Below, piece after piece: positions 26,449-35,267 of a DNA stretch of 64,000 bases. Below the pieces are notes generated by a model. It had not been told where the DNA came from. It searched no databases and worked only from the letters and a program-made list of their open reading frames with translations. The DNA comes from Flammeovirga kamogawensis. Lineage in GTDB: Bacteria; Bacteroidota; Bacteroidia; Cytophagales; Flammeovirgaceae. How positions within the stretch are numbered: the stretch's first letter is position 1; each line of letters starts with the position of its first letter. Both the position numbers and the translations under genes were made by a program. The stretch lies in NCBI RefSeq assembly GCF_018736065.1, contig NZ_CP076130.1:134001-198000 (forward strand), given 5' to 3'.

Positions 26449-27588
26449 ATGAAAAAGATAATTATAAATATAACCTTACTCTTAAGTGTACTTTTTGTGC
26501 AAAACAATTATGCAGCAAAAACACAAGATGGTCAACCAACTCTAAATGATAAGAAGGCTACTACAGAAACTGTTCAGCTTTATCAAAAGTTAAAACGTAT
26601 TTCTGAAAATGAGAAAACAGTATTTGGCCATCAAGATGATTTAGCTTATGGTTACCATTGGTGGGGAAATGATTCTGACATTAAACAAGTTACAGGAGAT
26701 TACCCAGGATTATACGGATGGGACATGGGACACCTTGGTGATGAGAAAAACCTTGATGGAGTAGCTTTTTCTGATATTAAAAAATACATAGAACAAACGC
26801 ATTTAAGAGGAGGGATTACAACTTTAAGTTGGCACATGATTAATCTTAAGATGGAATCAAGCTCTTGGGATAAAACAGCAGTTGTAGACCAAATGCTTAA
26901 AGGTGGAAAATACCATAAGCAATTTTTAAAGAAACTAGATCTATTTGCTGAATTTGTAAATAGCTTAGAAGTTAACAATAAGAAAATTCCAGTTCTTTAT
27001 AGACCTTGGCATGAGCATAACGGTTCTTGGTTTTGGTGGGGAGCAGGAAACTGTTCTAAAGAGGATTATATAAAATTATGGCAATTTACCGTTAACTACC
27101 TCAGAAATAAAAAGGATGTGCATAACATTATATATGTTTACTCAACAGATGCTTTTAAATCTGAAGAGGAATATTTGGATCGCTACCCAGGAGATGACTA
27201 TGTAGATATTTTAGGTTTTGATGATTATGGTGCATTTAAACCAAATGCAACTAAAGAAAGAGAAGATTGGGTTGTAAGAGAATTAGAAACAGTAGCAAAG
27301 TTAGCTGATGCTAAAAATAAGCTATGTGCTTTTACAGAATCTGGGTTAGAAGCTGTGACTGACGATACCTTTTTTACAAAGCGTTTACTATCAAAATTAA
27401 ATTATAACGAGTGGACAAAGAAAGCTGCTTATGTAATGTTATGGAGAAATGCCAATTATGAAAAAGAGCAAAGAGATCACTTTTATGTTCCTTATAAAGG
27501 CCATTCATCTGCCGCAGATTTTATCAATTTTAAAAATGATCAGAGCATCCTTTTTGAAGCAGATCTGAAAGAATTAAAACTAAACTAA
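26449..27588 (+). CDS. GH26 beta-mannanase, periplasmic
   Basis: The protein has 379 residues with a type I signal peptide of about 1-22. A single GH26 barrel carries the family landmarks: GHQDD at 60-64, WHEHNG with acid/base E189, WFWWG at 194-198, and nucleophile E297 (FTESG). There are no accessory domains. It probably acts in the periplasm on imported manno-oligosaccharides, releasing mannobiose. In Bacteroides fragilis a GH26 enzyme plays this part next to the epimerase and GH130 genes, and the same set is present here. The stop lies 14 bases before the symporter start. Confidence 0.93.
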   Translation: MKKIIINITLLLSVLFVQNNYAAKTQDGQPTLNDKKATTETVQLYQKLKRISENEKTVFGHQDDLAYGYHWWGNDSDIKQVTGDYPGLYGWDMGHLGDEKNLDGVAFSDIKKYIEQTHLRGGITTLSWHMINLKMESSSWDKTAVVDQMLKGGKYHKQFLKKLDLFAEFVNSLEVNNKKIPVLYRPWHEHNGSWFWWGAGNCSKEDYIKLWQFTVNYLRNKKDVHNIIYVYSTDAFKSEEEYLDRYPGDDYVDILGFDDYGAFKPNATKEREDWVVRELETVAKLADAKNKLCAFTESGLEAVTDDTFFTKRLLSKLNYNEWTKKAAYVMLWRNANYEKEQRDHFYVPYKGHSSAADFINFKNDQSILFEADLKELKLN

Positions 27589-27602
27589 CAACAAACATAA
27601 TT

Positions 27603-29483
27603 ATGCAACTTGAATTATTAGACTTACTCATTATTGGGCTCTATTTAGTGTCTACAGTAGTGATAGGGATATACTTAAAGAAGCAGGCTTCCAAAAATAT
27701 GGAGTCGTATTTCTTGGGCGGTAACACATTACCGTGGTATATGTTAGGGTTATCAAATGCATCAGGAATGTTTGATATATCTGGAACAATGTGGATGGTT
27801 TATTTATGTTTTGTATACGGTTTAAAAAGTGTTTGGATTCCATGGTTATGGCCAGCATTTAATCAGATATTTTTAATGATCTATTTGTCTATTTGGCTTC
27901 GCAGATCTAATGTATTAACAGGTGCAGAGTGGATTAGAACACGTTTTGGAGATGGTACAGGTGGAAAGCTATCGCATATGGTTGTTGTTTTCTTTGCTTT
28001 ACTAAGTTGCCTAGGTTTCTTATCGTATGGGTTTATTGGAATAGGTAAATTTATAGAAATCTTTATTCCTTGGTCTGTAGTAAGTGGGTACGTTCCTTTC
28101 GAGTTAACTGCAGAACAAGTGCCTTATGCTTATGGTATATTATTTACTACAATTGCTACTTTTTATGTGGTAATGGGTGGAATGCTATCAATAGTTTGGA
28201 CCGATGTGATACAGTTTGGAATTATGACAGTATCTGCATTAGTTATAGCAGGTATAGCAATGTATAGAGTAGATGCTGAAACACTAATGGCAATGGTACC
28301 TAGTGGATGGAACTCTCCGTTTTTTGGTTATACAATTGATATGAATTGGTCGTCTTATATCCCATCAGTAAATAATAAGATTACAGACGATAGTTTTTCT
28401 CCGTTTTCTATATTTTTTATGATGATGTTGTTTAAAGGTTTCTTTGCATCAATGGCTGGTCCGGCACCAAATTTTGATATGCAGAAAATTCTTTCAACAA
28501 AATCACCAAAAGAAGCAGCTAAAATGAGTGGTTTTGTATCTGCAGTAATGTTTTTACCAAGATACTTAATGATTGGAGGGTTTACCATATTAGCAGTAGT
28601 CTATTTTAGTGGTGATATTAATATGGCAGGAGGAAATTTCGATTTTGAAAATATCCTACCAATGGCCATCAAAGAGTTTGTGCCTTCTGGATTAATGGGC
28701 TTATTATTAGCAGGTTTGCTTGCCGCATTCATGTCTACATTTGCCTCTACAGTTAATGCCGCACCTGCGTATTTAGTAAATGATATTTATTTAAGATATA
28801 TCAATCCAAATGCATCAGGAAAATTACAAATGCGTGCAAGCTATATAATTTCAGCAGCTGTAGTAGTAATATCTACGGTAATAGGTATGTATGTTCAGAA
28901 CATTAATTCTGTATTACAATGGATAGTTTCTGCACTTTACGGAGGATATATAGCTGCCAATTTCCTAAAATGGCATTGGTGGAGGTTTAACGGGCACGGG
29001 TTCTTCTTTGGGATGTCAGCAGGTATTGCAGCATCTATGATTTTCCCTCTAATTTTCAAAGAAACGTTAGAGTTGTATTATTTCCCAGTTCTATTTGCAG
29101 TATCCTTGATAGGTGCAATTTTAGGAACATTGTTAACTCCTCCTACGGAAGAGAAAACGTTAAAACAATTTTATAAAAACGTAAGACCTTGGGGTTTTTG
29201 GGGCCCAATAAAAAGAAAGGTAATGTTAGACGATCCCAACTTTGTTCCTAATAAAGATTTTGGTAAAGATATGTTTAATGTAGTGATAGGAATTACATGG
29301 CAAGCCACACTATCTATCCTCCCGCTTTACATCGTAATTAAAGAAGAAATGGGTATTGTGTCCTCGGCTGCTGTACTAGTTATTACCACATTAATACTTA
29401 AAAAGAACTGGTACGATAAGCTTCCCGAAGATACAAAACCAGTACCAAAAGTATTAATAGAAGAGGTTGTAGAAGAAGTATAA
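27603..29483 (+). CDS. Sodium:solute symporter (SSS family), likely mannobiose importer
   Basis: This is a 626-residue inner-membrane protein with about 13-14 transmembrane helices. It opens with the SSS-type first helix and the YFLGGNTLPW segment (residues 36-45), followed by SNASGMFDISGT, which lies in the sodium/substrate-site region of this family. Internal GFFASMAGPAPN and the LLAAFMSTFASTVNAAPAY stretch (about 370-388) also fit. The C-terminal extension is cytoplasmic. Its place between the mannanase and the phosphorylase/epimerase genes implies uptake of mannobiose into the cytoplasm. The substrate is inferred from context. Confidence 0.92.
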   Translation: MQLELLDLLIIGLYLVSTVVIGIYLKKQASKNMESYFLGGNTLPWYMLGLSNASGMFDISGTMWMVYLCFVYGLKSVWIPWLWPAFNQIFLMIYLSIWLRRSNVLTGAEWIRTRFGDGTGGKLSHMVVVFFALLSCLGFLSYGFIGIGKFIEIFIPWSVVSGYVPFELTAEQVPYAYGILFTTIATFYVVMGGMLSIVWTDVIQFGIMTVSALVIAGIAMYRVDAETLMAMVPSGWNSPFFGYTIDMNWSSYIPSVNNKITDDSFSPFSIFFMMMLFKGFFASMAGPAPNFDMQKILSTKSPKEAAKMSGFVSAVMFLPRYLMIGGFTILAVVYFSGDINMAGGNFDFENILPMAIKEFVPSGLMGLLLAGLLAAFMSTFASTVNAAPAYLVNDIYLRYINPNASGKLQMRASYIISAAVVVISTVIGMYVQNINSVLQWIVSALYGGYIAANFLKWHWWRFNGHGFFFGMSAGIAASMIFPLIFKETLELYYFPVLFAVSLIGAILGTLLTPPTEEKTLKQFYKNVRPWGFWGPIKRKVMLDDPNFVPNKDFGKDMFNVVIGITWQATLSILPLYIVIKEEMGIVSSAAVLVITTLILKKNWYDKLPEDTKPVPKVLIEEVVEEV

Positions 29484-29540
29484 AAAAACAATTTGAGACC
29501 AATTAGAGCATCAAATTTTAAAAATATAATTACAGTAAAT

Positions 29541-30749
29541 ATGAACTTTAAAGAGCAATTAAACAGGTTAATAACGAAACAGGAGGAACTTCTTTCAAAG
29601 TCGAATACACCTACTGATGAATACAATGGTATATATACAAAATACGAGAATCCAATTTTAACAGCAGCACATACGCCACTGTATTGGAGGTATGATTTAA
29701 ACCAAGAAACGAACCCGCTATTGCAGGAGCGTATTGGAATGAATGCAGCTTTCAATTCTGGAGCAATCCGTTTTAATGGAAAGTATGTGCTAATGGTTAG
29801 AGTAGAAGGGGTAGATAGAAAATCATTTTTTGCGGTAGCTGAATCTGAAAACGGAATAGATAATTTTAGGTTTTGGGATAAGCCTGTTTTACTTCCACAA
29901 ACAGAAGAGGAAGATACAAACGTTTATGATATGCGTTTAACTCTTCATGAAGACGGTTGGATTTATGGTATTTTTTGCTCTGAAAGAAAAGACTTGAATG
30001 CAGCTGCTGGAGATACTTCTTCTGCCGTTGCAGCTGCCGGAATAGTGCGTACAAAAGACCTTGTGAATTTTGAACGTTTACCTGATTTAATCTCTTACTC
30101 TGGGCAACAAAGAAATGTGGTTTTACACCCTGAATTTGTAGATGGAAAATACGCATTATACACTAGGCCTCAAGATGGTTTTATAGATACCGGAAACGGT
30201 GGAGGTATAGCATGGGGACTTTCTGATTCTATGGAAAAGGCAGAAGTAAAAGAGGAAACAGTTATAGAGCCTAAAATTTACCATACAATTAAAGAAGTAA
30301 AAAATGGGCAAGGACCTGCTCCAATCAAAACATCTAAAGGGTGGTTACATTTAGCACATGGAGTAAGAAATACAGCAGCAGGTTTACGCTATGTTATGTA
30401 CATGTTCATGACTTCTTTAGAAGATCCAACAAAGGTAATAGCACAGCCCGGCGGACATTTTATTGCTCCTCATGGTAGTGAGAGAGTTGGAGATGTATCT
30501 AATGTTGCTTTTGCAAATGGTTGGATTGCAGACGAAGACGGTACCGTAAAAATATATTACGCATCATCTGATACAAGAATGCACGTGGCTACATCTACCA
30601 TAGAAAGGTTAGTGGCGTATTGTATTAACACGCCAGAAGATGGATTAAGCTCCGTTAAATCTGTGCAAACCATTCATGAAATGGTAAATAAAAATGAAAA
30701 AATACTTGAGGAATTAGATATAACTATCCCTAACATTCAGACCGTTTAA
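29541..30749 (+). CDS. GH130 4-O-beta-mannosyl-glucose phosphorylase
   Basis: The protein has 402 residues from the ATG at 29541. A TTG-started form would begin at 29493 but adds 16 residues unlike the family. It is a cytoplasmic five-bladed propeller with the GH130_1 blocks [20 protein letters not shown] and [16 protein letters not shown]. The general acid is in VYDMR (D130), close to the D131 known from the B. fragilis enzyme. The length matches that subfamily. It cleaves Man-beta-1,4-Glc with phosphate to mannose 1-phosphate and glucose. It sits between the symporter and the 2-epimerase, which makes its substrate from mannobiose. Confidence 0.93.
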   Translation: MNFKEQLNRLITKQEELLSKSNTPTDEYNGIYTKYENPILTAAHTPLYWRYDLNQETNPLLQERIGMNAAFNSGAIRFNGKYVLMVRVEGVDRKSFFAVAESENGIDNFRFWDKPVLLPQTEEEDTNVYDMRLTLHEDGWIYGIFCSERKDLNAAAGDTSSAVAAAGIVRTKDLVNFERLPDLISYSGQQRNVVLHPEFVDGKYALYTRPQDGFIDTGNGGGIAWGLSDSMEKAEVKEETVIEPKIYHTIKEVKNGQGPAPIKTSKGWLHLAHGVRNTAAGLRYVMYMFMTSLEDPTKVIAQPGGHFIAPHGSERVGDVSNVAFANGWIADEDGTVKIYYASSDTRMHVATSTIERLVAYCINTPEDGLSSVKSVQTIHEMVNKNEKILEELDITIPNIQTV

Positions 30750-30757
30750 TTTATAAA

Positions 30758-30811
30758 AAGCACCTACTCAATATTGAGTGATTTTTGATAGTCAATTGCG
30801 AATAGGTGCTT
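30758..30811 (+). ncRNA. Branched RNA-like stem structure between GH130 and epimerase genes
   Basis: The outer stem AAGCACCTA/TAGGTGCTT (30758-30766/30803-30811) encloses a perfect palindrome ACTCAATATTGAGT (30766-30779) and a small TTGA/TCAA hairpin (30785-30795). Together they form a possible three-way junction. No T tract follows, so it does not look like a plain terminator. It could be an RNA-processing or stability element that adjusts expression inside the operon. Confidence 0.45.
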
Positions 30812-30875
30812 AATAAATTAAAGTATTCTTTTATCCACTTTCATCGATTTTTTTTAATCAGCAAACAGTATAATT

Positions 30876-32111
30876 ATGACTACCAGTACAGAACTCTTAA
30901 AGTTATCTCTTCAAAGTGAACTCATCAATGGCATATTGAACTATTGGATGGAGAGAACTATTGACACCAAAAATGGTGGTTTTTATGGGCAAATCAGTTA
31001 CAATAATATTATCAATGCAGAAGCTGATAAGGGAGCAATTATGCATGCAAGAATATTATGGACTTTTGCATCGGCCTATAATCTTTTAAAAGATGAGAGG
31101 TATTTAAAAATTGCTGATTATACATACGATTATATTAAAGAGCATTTTTTAGACAAAGAGTATGGCGGAGTGTTCTGGATGGTAGATTATAAAGGGAACG
31201 TTGTAGATGATAAAAAGCAGGTTTACGCCAACTCTTTTGTTATTTATGCATTTGCAGAGTATGCCAAAGCTGCAAAAACTTTAGAAGCAAAAGAACTGGC
31301 TTTAAATATCTTTGATAAAATTGAAGAATTTGCATTTGATGAAGTAAATAATGGTTACTTTGAAGCTTACTCAAGAGAATGGTTTTTATTAGATGATCTT
31401 CGGTTGAGTGCAAAGGACATGAATGAAAAAAAGACTAACAATACGCATTTACACGTATTAGAAGCCTATACAACCTTATATGAGGTGACTAAAAATGAAA
31501 AAGTAGGAAAACAGTTAAGGAATTTGATCGAACTTTTTCTCAATAAAATATTAAATCCAGGCACTTATCATTTTAAATTGTTTTTTGACGAAAACTGGAA
31601 ACTAAAATCAGATGAAATTAGCTATGGTCACGATATAGAAGGTGCTTGGTTATTACAAGAAGCAGCAATCCAATTAGGAGATCAGGAACTATTAGAGCAA
31701 GTTAAAGATGCTGCCGTAAAAATTGCTGATGTAACCATTGAAGAAGGAATTGCAAGTGATGGAGCAATTATTAATGAAGGGAACCCTAGTGGAGTAACTG
31801 ATACAGACAGACATTGGTGGCCACAGGTAGAAGCAATGGTTGGGTTTATTAATGCCTACGAAAACACCTTAGATGAGAAATACCTAGACACTGCTAAAAC
31901 ACTTTGGAATTATGCACTTATAAATATCGTTAATCACGAGTTTGGAGAATGGTGGTGGAGAGTTGATGAAAACAACCAACCTAACTTAGAAGAAGATAAA
32001 GTCGGTCCTTGGAAAGCCCCTTATCATAACGGAAGAGCATGTATTGAGGGCATAAAGAGAATAGAAAAACTAATGGTACAAGAGCAATATAAACAACATG
32101 AAACTATCTAG
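30876..32111 (+). CDS. AGE-family cellobiose/mannobiose 2-epimerase
   Basis: This is a 411-residue cytoplasmic (alpha/alpha)6 barrel with the landmarks of cellobiose 2-epimerases. These are the NTHLHVLEAY block with H191, GHDIEGAWLL with H252, RHWWPQVEAM at 312-321, and GPWKAPYHNGRACIE with H384. It converts beta-1,4-mannobiose into mannosyl-glucose, the substrate of the GH130 phosphorylase just upstream. This epimerase-phosphorylase pair is the known mannan route of B. fragilis. The last 14 bases overlap the next gene, showing tight coupling. Confidence 0.93.
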   Translation: MTTSTELLKLSLQSELINGILNYWMERTIDTKNGGFYGQISYNNIINAEADKGAIMHARILWTFASAYNLLKDERYLKIADYTYDYIKEHFLDKEYGGVFWMVDYKGNVVDDKKQVYANSFVIYAFAEYAKAAKTLEAKELALNIFDKIEEFAFDEVNNGYFEAYSREWFLLDDLRLSAKDMNEKKTNNTHLHVLEAYTTLYEVTKNEKVGKQLRNLIELFLNKILNPGTYHFKLFFDENWKLKSDEISYGHDIEGAWLLQEAAIQLGDQELLEQVKDAAVKIADVTIEEGIASDGAIINEGNPSGVTDTDRHWWPQVEAMVGFINAYENTLDEKYLDTAKTLWNYALINIVNHEFGEWWWRVDENNQPNLEEDKVGPWKAPYHNGRACIEGIKRIEKLMVQEQYKQHETI

Positions 32112-33438
32112 AATTATTACTTTATTACTGTGTGTACTGTTGTATTCATGTGCAAAGAATACAGCAGAAAATTCATCAATCCCGTCGTTTGTAAAAGTAG
32201 AAAATGGGAAATTGATGTTAGACAATCAGCCTTATTATTTTATGGGTGCCAACTATTGGTACGGGATGAATTTAGGGATGAAAGATGTAGGAAATCGCAC
32301 TCGCCTTATTAAAGAGCTTGACCAATTACAAGCAATGGGCGTAACCAATTTAAGAGTACTAGCATCTAGTGAAGGAGATAGTACACAAAAATTTCAGGTA
32401 CAGCCAACAATGCAAACTGCACCTGGAAACTATAACCAAGAAGTATTAGAGGGGTTAGATTTCTTTATGAACGAAATGAATAAAAGAAACATGAAAGCCG
32501 TGATGGTACTCAATAACTTTTGGACTTGGTCTGGTGGTATGCCACAGTATTTAGTATGGACAGGGAAAGGAGAAGTTCCATACCCACAGGTGAGTAACGA
32601 TTGGAATAAGTATACAAACTATGCAAAGACTTTTTACTCTAATCAAGAAGCGATTGAGATGTTTAATAAGCACCTACGTTTTTTAATTGGACGTACAAAT
32701 TCAGTCAATGGTTTAAAATATACAGAAGACCCTACAATAATGTCATGGCAGTTAAGCAACGAGCCAAGAGGGTACAATCAGGTACATGCGTATAGAACTT
32801 GGGTAAAGAATACCGCTCAATTAATAAAATCTATGGATGCTAATCATTTAGTCTCTATAGGTTCTGAAGGTGACTCTCCTGGTAAAGATGCAGGAATATC
32901 ACTTTTAGAAGATAACGATATAAAAGAGATTGATTATGTTACAATACATATTTGGGCACAGAACTGGGGTTGGTATAACCCTTCTACTCCAGATAAAACA
33001 ATAAATAGTACAAAAGAGAAAGTGACAGAATACCTTACTAGACATCTTAAAGATGCAAAGAAATTAGGTAAACCTGCTGTTTTAGAAGAATTTGGAATAG
33101 CAAGAGATCAAGATAGCTATCAACCAACTGCACCAACTTCTTGGAGAGACTTATATTATGGATTTGTTTTTAATGAGATTGTAGAATTAGCAAAAGAAGG
33201 CTACGCAATTCAAGGCGTAAACTTCTGGGCATATTCTGGCGAAGGAAGGCCATCTACACCCAAAGGATTTTGGCAAAAAGGAGATGATTTAATTGGAGAT
33301 CCACCTCACGAACCACAAGGTTGGTACGGTATCTACGCTACAGATAAAACAACAATAGAAGTAATAAATAGATATGCTAAAAAGATAGAAAGTATTCCAT
33401 TTAAAGCATATTCTGAAACTGTTGATACAAATGAATAA
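32098..33438 (+). CDS. GH5 (GH5_7-like) beta-mannanase lipoprotein
   Basis: The protein has 446 residues, with a lipobox ending at C18 (LLYSC). A single GH5 barrel has acid/base E222 (SNEPRG) and nucleophile E331 (LEEFG). It also has the YYFMGANYWYGMNLG start and the WTWSGGMPQYLVW segment (142-154) typical of eukaryote-like endo-mannanases. It is a sister of the GH5 domain in the giant protein at 6841 but lacks accessory domains. The residues after the lipid cysteine (AKNTAEN) are not strongly acidic, so it may face the periplasm. It overlaps the epimerase gene by 14 bases and the sulfatase gene by 8. Confidence 0.92.
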   Translation: MKLSRIITLLLCVLLYSCAKNTAENSSIPSFVKVENGKLMLDNQPYYFMGANYWYGMNLGMKDVGNRTRLIKELDQLQAMGVTNLRVLASSEGDSTQKFQVQPTMQTAPGNYNQEVLEGLDFFMNEMNKRNMKAVMVLNNFWTWSGGMPQYLVWTGKGEVPYPQVSNDWNKYTNYAKTFYSNQEAIEMFNKHLRFLIGRTNSVNGLKYTEDPTIMSWQLSNEPRGYNQVHAYRTWVKNTAQLIKSMDANHLVSIGSEGDSPGKDAGISLLEDNDIKEIDYVTIHIWAQNWGWYNPSTPDKTINSTKEKVTEYLTRHLKDAKKLGKPAVLEEFGIARDQDSYQPTAPTSWRDLYYGFVFNEIVELAKEGYAIQGVNFWAYSGEGRPSTPKGFWQKGDDLIGDPPHEPQGWYGIYATDKTTIEVINRYAKKIESIPFKAYSETVDTNE

Positions 33439-35215
33439 AGTATATTTTGTTGTGTATTTTTGTGCAGTGTTGTTAAGTTCTTGTGCTACAAAAGTAGTGC
33501 AAGAACAAACAATCAAACAACCTAACGTTATACTTATTTTAACGGATGATCAGGGTTGGGGAGACTTTTCAATTAATAGAAATAAAGTACTTAAAACACC
33601 TCATTTTGATAAAATGGCAAACAATGGAACTCTATTAGAACGCTTCTATGTGAGTCCGGTTTGTGCACCAACACGAGCAAGTTTATTAACAGGAAGGTAC
33701 CATTTAAGAACGGGAGTATCTTGGGTTACTGGGGGTAGAGAAAATATGCGTTCTGAAGAAGTGACAATAGCAGAAGTTTTAAAGGAAAATGGCTATGCTA
33801 CTGGAGCATTTGGTAAATGGCACAATGGTGCTCATTACCCAGAAAATCCTCAAGGGCAAGGGTTTGATACTTTTTTTGGATTCACTGCCGGACATTTATC
33901 AAATTATTTTGATTCAGAATTAGAATATAACGGACGCCAGGTTAGAACAGAGGGGTATATTACCGATGTGCTGACAAATGCAACATTATCATTTATAGAT
34001 CAACATAAAGATGAACCATTTTTTGCATTCGTTCCTTTTAATGCTCCTCATACACCTTATCAAGTACCTGACAAATACTATAATCAATTTAAAGATATTG
34101 ATTATGGATACGGTGAAAAGCAGAATAAAAAGATTGCAACAATCTATGGTATGTGCAAAAATATAGATGATAATTTAGGCCGTATTTTAGATCATCTTAA
34201 ACTATTGAAGATAGAAGAAAATACAATTGTATTATTCTTGTCTGACAATGGCCCGCAAGGAGCTAGATTTAATGGTGTTTGGAGAGGGGGGAAAACCTCC
34301 GTACATGAGGGAGGGTCTTTAGTGCCAATGGCTTTACAATGGAAAGGGCACATTCCTACAGGTACAAAAAATGCTCTGACAGCTCATATTGATGTGATGC
34401 CTACTTTATTAGCTTTACTAGGTATAGAACATGATGCAAAGCATTTTGATGGAATAGATATAGCGAACTATATTTTAAATAAGGAAGATAAAATTGAAGA
34501 CAGAAAGCTATACACACACATGGCTGGTTTCGAAATCACTAAAGATAGAGGTGCTGTAAGAAACAATGAGTATAGATATACAATAGAGAATGGAGTTACA
34601 GGTTTATATAATCTATCTATAGATCCATCTGAAAATGAAAATATTAAAAATATCTTCCCTAAAAAAGCTGAAGAAATGCAGCTTTCTTTTGATACATGGT
34701 ACGAAGATGTGACTTCAGCAGGTTTTGCAGATTTAAGAATACCGATTGGGTATAATGAAAGTCCAAGAACTCAATTAGCTGCACACGAAGGAGTTGGAAC
34801 AGGAAAAATTAAATACAAGGCCAACCCAAATGGATGGGCGCACGATTGGTTTGTAAGTACAGGAAATGCACAAATAACATGGCCAATAGAAATAATTTCA
34901 AAAGGAGAGTATTCTATGAAACTATTTTATACTGGAGATGCATCAATTATTGGAACTGAAATAGAGGTGTCTTGCAATAATAAGCAGCTTTCTAAAGTTA
35001 TTGAAAAAGAGTTTATTACGGAAGAATACCCAACGCCAGATCGTGTACTCAGAGAGCAAGAGGCCAAAGAACAAACTTGGGGAGAAATAGATATAGGAGC
35101 ACTATCATTTGATACAACCTTTACATCTAATCTATCCATAAAGATTAAGAATAAAAACAGCAATCCATTAGAAATCAAAGGATTGCAAATAACAAAAAGC
35201 AATAACTACAAATAA
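33431..35215 (+). CDS. Type I sulfatase lipoprotein inside the mannan operon
   Basis: The protein has 594 residues from the ATG at 33431. A TTG three codons earlier is less likely. The lipobox ends at C18 (LLSSC). The metal motif LTDDQGWGD is at about 37-45. The maturation motif C78-A-P-T-R82 makes it a cysteine-type S1 sulfatase that needs conversion of C78 to formylglycine. A second metal site lies in LSDNGPQG. Beyond the catalytic core, a C-terminal beta-sandwich of about 130 residues may bind sugar. The start overlaps the mannanase stop by 8 bases, so it belongs to the operon. This implies desulfation of a mannan. The exact position attacked cannot be told. Confidence 0.93.
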   Translation: MNKVYFVVYFCAVLLSSCATKVVQEQTIKQPNVILILTDDQGWGDFSINRNKVLKTPHFDKMANNGTLLERFYVSPVCAPTRASLLTGRYHLRTGVSWVTGGRENMRSEEVTIAEVLKENGYATGAFGKWHNGAHYPENPQGQGFDTFFGFTAGHLSNYFDSELEYNGRQVRTEGYITDVLTNATLSFIDQHKDEPFFAFVPFNAPHTPYQVPDKYYNQFKDIDYGYGEKQNKKIATIYGMCKNIDDNLGRILDHLKLLKIEENTIVLFLSDNGPQGARFNGVWRGGKTSVHEGGSLVPMALQWKGHIPTGTKNALTAHIDVMPTLLALLGIEHDAKHFDGIDIANYILNKEDKIEDRKLYTHMAGFEITKDRGAVRNNEYRYTIENGVTGLYNLSIDPSENENIKNIFPKKAEEMQLSFDTWYEDVTSAGFADLRIPIGYNESPRTQLAAHEGVGTGKIKYKANPNGWAHDWFVSTGNAQITWPIEIISKGEYSMKLFYTGDASIIGTEIEVSCNNKQLSKVIEKEFITEEYPTPDRVLREQEAKEQTWGEIDIGALSFDTTFTSNLSIKIKNKNSNPLEIKGLQITKSNNYK

Positions 35216-35219
35216 TTTT

Positions 35220-35236
35220 TTACGCTTTGAGCGTAA
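35220..35236 (+). promoter_or_regulatory. Short intercistronic hairpin
   Basis: TTACGCT (35220-35226) pairs with AGCGTAA (35230-35236) over a 3-base loop, just after the sulfatase stop. It is followed by AATTTTTTAAAAAAC. It may be a weak terminator or a processing site that separates the last two operon genes. Confidence 0.35.
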
Positions 35237-35267
35237 CTTCCAAATTTTTTAAAAAACAATTCAGAAT

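Noticed and set aside
29493-29540. TTG start for the GH130 gene
   Set aside because: The extra 16 residues do not fit the family, and the ATG at 29541 gives the usual N-terminus and length.
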